DNA of 64,000 bases from Fulvia fulva (taxonomy: Eukaryota > Ascomycota > Dothideomycetes > Mycosphaerellales > Mycosphaerellaceae). Made by a program: the position numbers and the translations under genes. Below, in pieces: positions 29,862 through 38,989 of the stretch (positions are counted from its first letter, which is position 1; each line of letters starts with the position of its first letter). The stretch is from assembly GCF_020509005.1 (NCBI RefSeq), contig NC_063018.1, forward strand, positions 3,100,001-3,164,000, read 5' to 3'. Below the pieces are notes generated by a model. The model did not search any database. It was not told where the DNA came from and saw nothing but the letters and a program-made list of their open reading frames with translations.

Positions 29862-31660
29862 ATGGCTAGCCGGGGGTCGTACGCCACGCCTCTTCGTCCC
29901 GAGAATGATGAGATCCGCCTTCTGTGTCTCGACCGATCTGACGAGGAACATCACAGACTGGAAACCGTTTCTTTGCGCTTGGGCAACCCTCAGTATATCG
30001 CTCTCTCCTACCATTGGGGCAGCCACCAGAGATGGGAGAACGTACAAATCGGGCGAAGACGGCACTATGTCTCATCGAATCTGGCTCGAGCCGTTGAGGC
30101 CGTGAAGGATGCTTGGGATGTCGAACCTTTGTATCGAGGAAGACTGCGGGTATGGGCAGATCAGCTCTGCATTGATCAAGAGAACTCCGCAGAGAAGTCT
30201 TCACAGGTTAGTTTCATGGACCAGATCTATGAGAGAGCTGCCCATGTGTTGGTCTGGCTACCGACTCGACAACCATTGTACTTCCGGCATCACGGCCGTA
30301 ACCCGGACTGGGACAGCTGGAGTGCCTGGCATCACGACCACATGCGGCTGCCTAACCATCGTACGCTTACAGGCAGCCGACTTCGACAAAGGATCCCTAA
30401 TCTTGGACCCAAAACTCGGGCAATCTTGGGGACGTATGGTACAATGTCTACTACATCGCCACAAGCCCTTGGTGGTCAAGGGCCTGGGTATATCAGGAGT
30501 TCCTGTCAGCAACTCGGGTCACTTTTCTGGTTGGTGGCTTCAGCGTGCCTTGGAAAGAACTCTATGCCTTTCTACGCCCATTCTTTCTCGCAAGAGAGCT
30601 TCGCCTTGGTGCTTGTACTAACGTCATGGAGAATTTGGAAAGATATGCTGATGCTCATCAAGGCGGCTGCTGGCGTAGACTGTTCCCTGCCCGAAATAAG
30701 TTGCTTCGCATGATCACAGTACGACAACAGAATTTCACCGAACAGCTCCAGCTCTTGCGACACGCATCGGCGTGGGACCTTTGCGAAGATATCTTCAGAA
30801 GTAGAGCCTCTCGAGGTGGCCATGTACCAATGAGGGATCTCACACGGCTTTCCACGCTCCTTTCACACTCCCGTCGGTGCCAGAGCTCAAACGCACGTGA
30901 CAAAGCGTACGCGGTCTTGGCATTAGCAGACAGCACAATAGGATACGACCTACCCATCGACTATACCAATCGCACCACCGATACTGATGTTCTCGTCAAA
31001 TTGGCCAAAGCAATCTTCCGTGGCGAGCAACGCTTGGATATCATGGCAATGCCCTCTGCTGACGAATGGCCGCTGGACAACTCGCCACATAAAACTCACT
31101 CTCGCCGTCAGCGCCTACCTTCATGGGCGCCTGACTGGTTTGCACCGCTGGATGAAGTCAGCAGGCAGGATCGATTCCACTTCAAGTTGTGGCAACAAGA
31201 GCTGCCTTTATATCACGACAATGGCAGGATCAATCCAACTTGGGGTAGAGCATCCCTTAACATCCCTCCACGCATGGCTTTCTGACCGGATGGCTACGGC
31301 AATACGGACAGAGTCATGCGCGTTCACGGACTTTTCGTGGCCACCCTTGGGCATGTCCTAGGAGAATCACGAGCCAATGGCTGGAGCCGGTTCGCCAGTC
31401 ACTACGGCAAATCCTGTACGGGTCTGACCGTTGAGACTACCAGCGTTGCGAGAAGGAACTGCGAGATTTGGGTCATTTTTGGAGCTGACAAACCCTTGAC
31501 GCTTCGCCGACTCACGAGGGGTGGACGTAGAAGACGTGTCTTGGGCCCTGCGTTACTAAGATACAGGCGAGATGGAGTGATCTCCGATATACATGAGGGC
31601 TACCTGGCTGATTGCTACCTCGATGGCAGGGTGCAGGCTGAGGACATTTGGCTGGTCTGA
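29862..31660 (+). pseudogene. HET-domain protein pseudogene
   Basis: Starting at ATG 29862, the frame shows RLLCLDRSDEE, PQYIALSYHWGS, WADQLCIDQENSAEKSSQV and IYERAAHVLVWLP: the canonical first half of a HET domain. The rest is out of register. LQAADFDKGSLILDPKLGQSW is in a second frame. A third frame carries SPWWSRAWVYQEFLSATRV and the long C-terminal part, including NARDKAYAVLALAD. The move from the second to third frame falls in GGGG near 30428-30431, one base more than expected. The third frame then meets TGA at 31283-31285 and resumes with HGLFVATLGHVL and IWVIFGADKPLTLRR, ending at 31660. So there are at least two frame changes and one nonsense codon. An intron could explain the first change, but I could not find one with correct phase. 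HET genes mediate allorecognition; this copy looks dead. Confidence 0.75.
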
Positions 31661-33192
31661 GTATGGCTGCGGTGTGTTCAAGAGCACGGGGATCCAGTCA
31701 TTGTCCGGAGCGGTCTTAAGCTCACGACACCAGGGAGCGCTATATGTTCCAGGCGACTAGGAGGAGCTGTGTAGCACCAGTTTGGAAGGAGATTCACGAC
31801 TATATCGCAAGTGCAAATGACACCACCAGAGGTCGGATTGGGGACTGTGAAAGCTGTGGCAGCAGGAACCCAGCGCCAGGTTGAGAAACAGCATATGCTC
31901 ACGGCATTCCTCCTTATCGCGGAAGTCGAGATCATATGCTCCGCACGCTCAGGCCAAAGTCCATCTCGGCAAGAAACGGCAACCCTCTCACTCTTTGTCA
32001 ACAACGTGTCCACTTCGAATCCCAAGTCACAAGTCACAAGCCCCGAGTCGCGAGCCGCGGGCCATAGGTCCACTAAAAGATCTCCTTCCTCAACCAACCC
32101 TCTTTTCTTCCTTGTTCCTCAACAAGGAATCAGGTGGCGTTGGATGTAGTGGTGGTATTCGACGGTGGCGCTTGGGGTGGTGACCACCACTCTCGTTCGC
32201 TGGGAATCATCAGTTCCCACCGCCAACTCCAACGGCATTGGCGGAAGCAATAGGAGAGGGCGAACATGGGTTCGTCCTCTCCTGTTTTGCGGTCGGGTGA
32301 GGGGATGTGAAAGGTGTAGGGAGCAGGGTGTTGGGATGAACTGTTTGTGAAAATGGTACAAAGCGAATGCGCTGCTGTGGCATGTGCGAGAACGCTTTCC
32401 GTCACAATGTTGATGCACAATGATCCAGCATCAATATGTCTTGTACCTCGTACCGCAGCGAGCGCGTGGCACCCCGTCAATATGCTTGGGGGGGGGGTTT
32501 GAAAAACGTGGTATCGGTCAGCTCGCCTTCGGACGGCGCAACATGGCCGCCATGTCCCGTGGAAGTTGCTGAATCACAAGTCTTACGCGTCGACTCGCGG
32601 GCTGCTACGGACGTAAGCACCGTCCAAGCATCAAGGGACCAACATCCCACCCTACATACGCTGTTGTGTATGATGGCGACATTCGCGAACCCAGTCTAAG
32701 ATGTTTGCGAGCATCGATATTGTTGATCGATTAAGGGCTGTTAACAAACTTAGGTCGCCCAGGACGTTTAGATAGCTAGCCCATCGAAGTCCGCCACAAC
32801 GCAATCGATCCTTACGAACGACTAGCATCGCGCGAGCGCCTCGTGCAGGTCGTCATGTCTACGCATCAATTCAGCGCCCCGGTATATTCATGCAACAAAG
32901 TCTGTAGCGGAAACGGCGACGCGCTCGGGTTCGGTAAGCTCCGAAGCATATTATGACCAAATCTGGACTGCACTTCTCGACAACGTCCGTACCATCTGTC
33001 GGCCGTATGCTACCCGACGTACATCTACTAGTTCGATGCTTCGTGCATCGAGTCTTGGACTTTATGCTTACAGCAGTTCCTTCCTCAACCTAGCATGTAT
33101 GGGCGCACTATACTCCTTGCCCGTTGTGTACAGGGCATTCTTTCACTCTCGACAGACCGCCGAGAAGTCTTATGAAGCGCGATCCACTCGTC
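31661..33192. other. 1.5 kb of gene-poor sequence
   Basis: No gene, RNA or repeat is convincingly seen. A homopolymer G tract lies near 32489-32498. Short frames lack motifs. Confidence 0.5.
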
Positions 33193-33760
33193 TTAAGCTT
33201 GCTCGATGTCGAACTTATAGGCAAGAGAAACTAAATCAAGCCTAAGAAGTACAATTGGCCTCTCTTGCCCTATGCAGTGCCTTGGATACAGCTGAAAGCC
33301 ACGCCAGGTGGTTGTTGGTGGATAAAGGTCATGCCCCTCAATGACAAGAAAGCGCTTTGGCAGGAGCTCGAGCGGTCGTGGAGTTTTCTTCGGATCTCGG
33401 TAGATCGTTCTGGAGCTATCGAAGAGGTCAAAACCATATGTTGGCCACTTTGTATCCGATCCCCGAATCTCTAGCCCGAAGTCTGGCTGTCTCTCTGTCT
33501 GATTGTAACGGAGGCAGAATTGAGCTGTGGGGTCTCTTTTATGACGGCACGAGAGTACTGCAACGAGTCTAACAGATGCGGTGACTGTTTTATTCTCTTC
33601 AGAGCGAGGCTGGGATCTGGCCCGAGGATGTTGTCGTACTCCCTGCGAAGTCTGTGGAAGCTCCCTGAGTCGAACAGCCAACGTACAGTTGGGCTGCTCG
33701 TTGATTCTGACAAAGAGTCTTGTGGCGAGCATCCGTGGGATGAGAACAGCTACTTGCATA
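33193..33760 (-). pseudogene. Cytochrome P450 C-terminal relic
   Basis: On the minus strand, one frame (about 33713-33471) encodes I-helix to K-helix sequence: STSSPTVRWLF, then HRLRREYDNILGPDPSLA and SRAVIKET, the ExxR region. The ExxR itself reads ETPQ rather than ETLR, so the invariant Arg is gone. Another frame (to 33193) continues with PKRFLVIEGHDLYPPTTTWR and FQLYPRHCIGQE, the haem-binding loop. Cys and Arg are present, but the first Gly of FxxGxRxCxG is Tyr. About 300 N-terminal residues are missing, and at least one frameshift separates the two pieces. It lies head-to-head with the terpene cyclase gene, 170 bp away, suggesting it was once its oxidative partner. Confidence 0.75.
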
Positions 33761-33932
33761 TGTGCTCACGTTGTGCTATGGAGGGGCAGTAAGCTGCATT
33801 GCCCTGTTCGGGTAAGATCTGTACCACGCCTTGCTACACCAGTGATCGTACAATGTGGGCAGTCTGACGATGTTGCAAAGGGCACATTTCATCTGCTCTT
33901 CACAATCTCCATCGAAACTTGTCCGTTCAGTC

Positions 33933-34988
33933 ATGGGGAATCCGATGATCCCAAAAGTCTACGACCTCCTAGACACCCGAGTAATACCCTCGTGCTTCTC
34001 TCGATTTCCTGCTGGCATCAACGTCAGCGCCAGAAAAGTTGAAGAAAGCCTGGCTCAAATCGGTATTGACGCATCGGCGGCCGACTCACGCGAAAGGCGG
34101 CGTGCTCTTACCAGGCATTCTCACCCCTACGGCAATGCTTTTGCTATATGTCATTGTTCCGCGGATCCTGAAAAGCTTGTCATACTGGCTAGTCTGGTAG
34201 AAGTCATGTGGATTCACGATGATGTTACGGAAGAGCTACATCATGCCCAGGTGCGTCATCACAGGCTTTGCTACGCACGAGTCTTGACGATGAGGAAGGC
34301 TTGTAGGGAATATGCAACTCTCAGCCAAGTACTCCGACTCGACATCGATCCGTCGAGAGTCGCGCCAGAAAATGTCCGACAGAAAGCATTGAGCGAAGTC
34401 ATTCGAGCTGCTATCGATATGGATAACCCTCAAGCCTCTGAGATGATCCAGACATTGAAGACCTATCTCGACTCCTTCGATAGTCGTGCTGACGACTTCG
34501 ACAACATGGAAGAGTACACGGCCTACCGCATTCCAAATTGCGGCTACTGGTACGTTCTTCAGTACGTGACCAGGTTGATGCTCACACATATCAGGATCTC
34601 GTCGTACTTCATCCGCTGGGGTCTGGGAATCACTTTGACCCAAGAAGACTACCGTTCCATCGACGCATTCGACAGAGCGATGGGTAATGTTCTCGGCTTG
34701 ACAAACGGTTACTTCAGCTGGAACGTGGAAAAGCACCAGCCGACCGACCGCATCAGAAATGCCATGAGAGTGCTCATGAAAGAGCACAACATTGACTCCG
34801 AAGCGGCTCAGTCCATGTTGTTGGGCATCATAGTGCAGGAAGAGACCAGTGCAGCACAGCTTAAGCAGAGACGTTTGCAAGCGCCAGTTTCTGAGGCGCT
34901 TGGTCAGTACTTTGAGGCGATCGAGCTTTACGTTGGGGGCAGCTGCTATTGGCATGCGACGGCGCCTCGATATCAGATTGTGGAGTAG
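33933..34988 (+). CDS. Class I terpene cyclase (stand-alone, chimeric-synthase-type domain)
   Basis: Intronless, about 351 aa from ATG 33933; an in-frame ATG at 33870 is possible. Visible motifs: the metal-binding aspartate motif WIHDDVTEE (Asp96, Asp97, Glu100), EEYTAYRIPNCGYWYVLQYV, an NSE-type triad in TNGYFSWNVEK (Asn258, Ser262, Glu266, with Gly where Asp usually follows Asn), and the final RY in HATAPRYQ (346-347). The sequence resembles the N-terminal cyclase domain of fungal bifunctional di- and sesterterpene synthases (fusicoccadiene- or ophiobolin-type). The C-terminal prenyltransferase half is absent and no remnant is seen in the 800 bp downstream. It would therefore need geranylgeranyl or farnesyl-farnesyl-type diphosphate from elsewhere. 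Product unknown. The whole frame is open, unlike the neighbouring P450 and HET relics. Confidence 0.8.
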   Translation: MGNPMIPKVYDLLDTRVIPSCFSRFPAGINVSARKVEESLAQIGIDASAADSRERRRALTRHSHPYGNAFAICHCSADPEKLVILASLVEVMWIHDDVTEELHHAQVRHHRLCYARVLTMRKACREYATLSQVLRLDIDPSRVAPENVRQKALSEVIRAAIDMDNPQASEMIQTLKTYLDSFDSRADDFDNMEEYTAYRIPNCGYWYVLQYVTRLMLTHIRISSYFIRWGLGITLTQEDYRSIDAFDRAMGNVLGLTNGYFSWNVEKHQPTDRIRNAMRVLMKEHNIDSEAAQSMLLGIIVQEETSAAQLKQRRLQAPVSEALGQYFEAIELYVGGSCYWHATAPRYQIVE

Positions 34989-35791
34989 GGCTTGGATCGA
35001 TTGCGTTTTTTGGTATCTGGTCGTCTTCACGGCACTACAGTGAGTAGTGGTTCGCCGCGTCCAAACACGACATGATTCTGAGCATGCAACATCGCCTGCG
35101 ACCCTTGTTGCAAGTTCACCGCAGCTACAGAGTGCACCGCACCCCACGAATGGTCAATGCAACACAAGCACGAATGCGAAGGGCTGGACACGCCTTGAGA
35201 CTCCGCAGCGACGCGATAGGCTCAGGGTCGCACTGATGCACACGCAAATGTTACGGTTCTGCTTGATTGAAATCTACTTCCAAAGTGCACATGCAGTGTG
35301 CATGATTTGATCATGGCATGGGCTACGAGCTATTACTCACCCCTAAACAGTGAGACGGCCCGGCAGACAACGAGACTTGGAGTGGTACTCCAGCTCACAT
35401 GAAATCGTGTTACTGGACACGAAGCCACAGCTCATTGGCCTGCTGTCGTACCTGGACGGGCATCATGATCATCACAAGAATCAGGGCCTGGGGTCCTTGA
35501 CTAGTGCTTGGCTAGCTCCGGTGGCGATGGGAGTCAGCGACGCTATGTTGTCGCGTTCACCTATGTGGCTCGTGTAGTCTGTGTAGGTAATGGTGTCTTG
35601 GCATTGGGAAGTGTCATTTCACAGCCTTTCACTTTGCCGAGCTCTAGACAACGCCATTGTACTCCGGCAAAAGAAACGCAACTAACGAGATTCCAGCACG
35701 ACACCTTCAGGAATCCTCCTTATCATGCCACTATTCTTGATCGTATCCCTGCCTCCTTCATCGGAACCATCAGCATTGACTACAACACGAC
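34989..35791. other. Intergenic, no gene recognised
   Basis: No trace of a prenyltransferase domain, and no other gene, is recognised. Confidence 0.5.
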
Positions 35792-36406
35792 ATGTCACTG
35801 CCGCAAGATCTCGTCACCCAAATCGACAACAATAACAACATCAATTCTACAGACAACAACGCGGTTCACGTCATCGAGCATCGCCATGTCCTAGAATTCC
35901 ACTACCCATGCCCTGGCATCGTTACTCATGAGCAGAAGTCTCTGGCGTACATCGACGAGCCATCGAACATGAAACTTCGCCCCAATCCAGCAGAGACCCT
36001 CAGCCTAGTCAGAGTCAAAGGCATTGACACAAACTTCTTCGTGGTCCTCATGCCCTCAGTACAGCAGGATGCTGGGACAGACCAAACTGATCTCATCGAG
36101 GCTATTGAGCAGATAGCGAGCAAGCCTTTCCACCAAGTTGCAAGAATCATGGATGTAAAGACTGGATATGTGCACAACACCCTCTTGCTTGCCACTGGTC
36201 ATGGAATAGCTCATAATAAAGGGAGGTACATTCTCGATGAGGAAGAATGGGAGAATCTGCTTAGCCACGCTGATAAAGCCTGCTGGGTAGAGGTGCTACA
36301 GCACTTAGTAAACTCCGAGAAGAGACTTTGTGAAGTGATTAGAGTGAGCAGTGAGAGCCAGCGAGTGATAGCAGCTGTATCTCTGTGTTCACTGCAGCTT
36401 TCGTAG
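35792..36406 (+). CDS. Short paralogue of the adjacent unknown-family gene
   Basis: About 204 aa in one exon. The start MSLPQDLVTQIDNNNN, then VLEFHYPCPGIVTHEQKSLA, YIDEPSNMKLRPNPAE, GIDTNFFVVLMPS and LDEEEWENLLSHADK, lines up with residues 1-190 of the gene at 36542. The frame then diverges and stops at a TAG (36404-36406), about half the length of its neighbour, so it may be a truncated duplicate. No motif of known function is recognised; no signal peptide or membrane segment is seen. Confidence 0.55.
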   Translation: MSLPQDLVTQIDNNNNINSTDNNAVHVIEHRHVLEFHYPCPGIVTHEQKSLAYIDEPSNMKLRPNPAETLSLVRVKGIDTNFFVVLMPSVQQDAGTDQTDLIEAIEQIASKPFHQVARIMDVKTGYVHNTLLLATGHGIAHNKGRYILDEEEWENLLSHADKACWVEVLQHLVNSEKRLCEVIRVSSESQRVIAAVSLCSLQLS

Positions 36407-36541
36407 AAAGCGCTAGTGTCTTGGCATTTGAAGGCTAGTGAATACCCAACATATAACACATTCCAACACCCTCAATCTTGCTCGCTCTCCCCATGACTGT
36501 CTCCTTTCAACTCAAGATACTTAGCCTATACAGACATAACC

Positions 36542-37780
36542 ATGATGTCCCTCCCCCAAGACCTCCTGACTCGGCTGGAGAACATTAATCTCGACAAAGA
36601 GCGTCCACATCCACTCCTCTCCCGCCATATCCTGACCCTCCACTATCCTTGCCCAAGTCTCATCATCCACGACAAGAACACTTTGATCTACCTCGATGAG
36701 CCCTCAGATCTAGACTTCCGACCTGATCCACAGGAAGTGCTCGATCAGATCGAAGACATTGACACCAACTTCTTTGCAGTGCTCAGGCCGCCAGCAGAAC
36801 GCCGCACCAGACGCGACGCAAAAGGAAATGATCTCGTCGCTGCGATTGACTACATATCGAGACGACCAGGCACGGCAAGGCTCGAAGCAGTGCGATGGTT
36901 CGATAAGCAATGGGGAGATGTCAGGACGAAATTCTGGCTAGCAACGGAGTCTGGTGAAGATCGTCATGCGAGGACGTATGTGCTGACGGAGGCTCAGTGG
37001 CAGGACTTGCTAAGGAGCAAGGACGAGCTGCCCTGGGTTAGAGTTCTCGCGCATCTGGTGATGAGGTCCTCGGTCGCGGCACTTAAACATGTGCATGATC
37101 GACTGGCAACTGTTGATGCTAGGAGAATCTCAGATGCTAAAGTCAGCAAGGAGTGGAACTCGTTCGCACCTCTGTTCTCACACACCGAGGGCGTGGAGGA
37201 GGTGCGATTCGCCGAATTGGCGGCGGAAGTCTTAGCTTTCGTTGAAAAGCAAAGAATGTTTGAAGAGCTTGATGGCATAGAGCTGGTGCGGTTCACAAAA
37301 TTGCATAGACTCCCCTCGAGGCACATTCACGATGCGTTGCAGCTCGCATATGACTCCCTAAAGACACCCGAGCACGTGAGACCGCAGAGTCTGGTATTCG
37401 AAGACATGCTTGAGTCGAAGGTAGCCATGGAGGCACTTGAGGTATATTTGCAGGGTGAAGACTTTCTTCCGCAAGCCACGCCGTATACGATCTTGCGTAT
37501 GCTGCAGTGTCAAGTCATGTCCGCGACCGTACAAGAGCCCCTTGATCTGGCAGGTATCAAGCTGATACCAGGATGGATTGCATGGCTCGAGAGGTGGCTG
37601 ACAAGGGCTGTTAGCTTTCTTTGCTTTCGCGGTTGCGTGATGGAGGATCCTGCGCATCAAGGGTTGCATTACCACGAAGATGCGTTGTTCTACAACGTCG
37701 AGAGCGAGGTGCTTGACATGCCGGAGCAAGCTACGGTCGACGACGAGACTGATATCATGATGGAGGATGCCGCGTTCTGA
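36542..37780 (+). CDS. Protein of unknown function, family shared with the gene at 35792
   Basis: An intronless gene of about 412 aa; ATG 36545 (MSLPQDLL) aligns with the neighbour's start and may be the true one. Conserved with it: LTLHYPCPSLIIHDKNTLIY, LDEPSDLDFRPDPQE, DIDTNFFAVLRP and LTEAQWQDLLRSKDEL. The C-terminal half is helical, with acidic end DDETDIMMEDAAF. I do not recognise the family. It is the last intact gene before the transposon block, which begins about 190 bp after its stop. Codon use is normal and shows no RIP scars. Confidence 0.68.
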   Translation: MMSLPQDLLTRLENINLDKERPHPLLSRHILTLHYPCPSLIIHDKNTLIYLDEPSDLDFRPDPQEVLDQIEDIDTNFFAVLRPPAERRTRRDAKGNDLVAAIDYISRRPGTARLEAVRWFDKQWGDVRTKFWLATESGEDRHARTYVLTEAQWQDLLRSKDELPWVRVLAHLVMRSSVAALKHVHDRLATVDARRISDAKVSKEWNSFAPLFSHTEGVEEVRFAELAAEVLAFVEKQRMFEELDGIELVRFTKLHRLPSRHIHDALQLAYDSLKTPEHVRPQSLVFEDMLESKVAMEALEVYLQGEDFLPQATPYTILRMLQCQVMSATVQEPLDLAGIKLIPGWIAWLERWLTRAVSFLCFRGCVMEDPAHQGLHYHEDALFYNVESEVLDMPEQATVDDETDIMMEDAAF

Positions 37781-37970
37781 CTAACATCTGCCAGGGCCAT
37801 TTCGCATCCTCAGCATCTCGCAAGCGTGCCGGGAAATCCGCCGCTCCGACAGCAAACATATCCTGCATGGCAGTAATCAACTCCCACTTGGTTTTTTCCG
37901 ACTTCCGCAAGATTGCGCCTTGCGGACTTGTGTTTCTCGCGTAGATTTTACCTTAGAAAACTACACGGAA

Positions 37971-38398
37971 CGTAGATGCCTTAGGTTACTAGATCACTTC
38001 CTAATTATTGACTCCCTTTAAGATGCTATATCTTAACACTCCTACTTATCTCGTATAGGAGGTTACAGTCTGCTCACTTCCTATTAATAGTACTTAGACC
38101 TTTTTATAATAGGTTAAGCTAGCTTATAAACCTCTAGAAGTATAGACTAGTCTTTAGTTTTATAAACCCGTCTATAACTACCTTAGAGGTTAGGGTGTAC
38201 TTGATAGTAATAAGCCTCCTCTACTAAAGTTTCCTAATAGCGTTATAGGTAATGTCAATATGCTTCGACTTGTTATAAATATATACACCTTTTACTAGGG
38301 TAAGGACAGCTTAATTGTTGCCTCTTAATTAGACTAGTCTCAAATTTGATATAGTCTCCTAGTTTCTAGTGATTCTTAGTTAATAGGAACAGTCTCCT
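37971..38398 (-). mobile_element. Copia-A-type fragment (LTR end and 3' internal part), interrupted by Gypsy-1
   Basis: 37971-38038 equals the last part of the Copia-A LTR, ending CTTAACA. 38039-38398 parallels 46932-47292, the adjacent internal sequence of Copia-A, but with more TA in place of CA and TG. The homology resumes at 44688 after the Gypsy-1 insertion. This is the left border of the transposon block. Confidence 0.85.
38394..38398. repeat. Target-site duplication, left (CTCCT)
   Basis: CTCCT directly precedes the 5' LTR and recurs at 44688-44692 after the 3' LTR. The uninterrupted Copia-A copy near 47288-47292 has a single CTCCT there. Confidence 0.88.
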
Positions 38399-38917
38399 TG
38401 TTATAGTCTCCCTATAGAGTGTATAGAAGGTAGGGACAGAAGACCCTTAGAGTGCTTAGAAGTCGTTAAGAAGTAAAAGTCTAGCTTGGTATATAAGCGC
38501 TAAGAATTATATGCCCCGTAACATTTACTACGGGACCTAGCCCTCCAAATTTACTACTCTACTAAACCTTGACAGATTCACTTCGGCTCGTAACTATATA
38601 ACTTACGGCACTCCCGCGAGCACCCGCGACTACGCTAGACCCTAGAAGAAGCACGTAGAAGACTCGGAACGTAGGGCAGGTTAGAATAAGGTTTTAAGCA
38701 AAGCTACTAAGCGCGGCTTCGTACGGGTTAGCCCTATTAATGCGGGGACACGCACTCGCGAGGGTCGCGTATAAGTATCTAGCCTTCCCTAGGCCTCTCT
38801 TGCTTTCTTCGTCTTTTGTTTTGTATAGTAATTATACTATACCCTTTATATCTACACTTCGTACCTACATTCTCGCTTTTACTCTTATATCTTATAGGCT
38901 AGGCTCTCGCCCTAACA
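38399..38917 (+). repeat. Gypsy-1 5' LTR
   Basis: 519 bp, starting TGTTATAGTCTCC and ending CGCCCTAACA. It keeps several CA/TG dinucleotides that are TA in the 3' LTR. Confidence 0.92.
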
Positions 38918-38989
38918 TCACGAAAGACTAATAAACCGTCAACTACTCGAGTCATCCTTATAGGGGACTACGCTACTAATAGAGGTGTT

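Noticed and set aside
30322..30372. 51-bp GT...CTAAC...CAG candidate intron in the HET pseudogene
   Set aside because: Its length is a multiple of three, so it does not move the reading frame to the one that carries the next HET segment.
31245..31311. 67-bp candidate intron that would remove the TGA in the HET pseudogene
   Set aside because: It joins to a frame that stops within a few codons and loses the conserved C-terminal block.
37781..37970. Possible RIP leakage into the flank of the last gene
   Set aside because: CA and TG are still common up to about 37,920, so leakage is not evident by eye.
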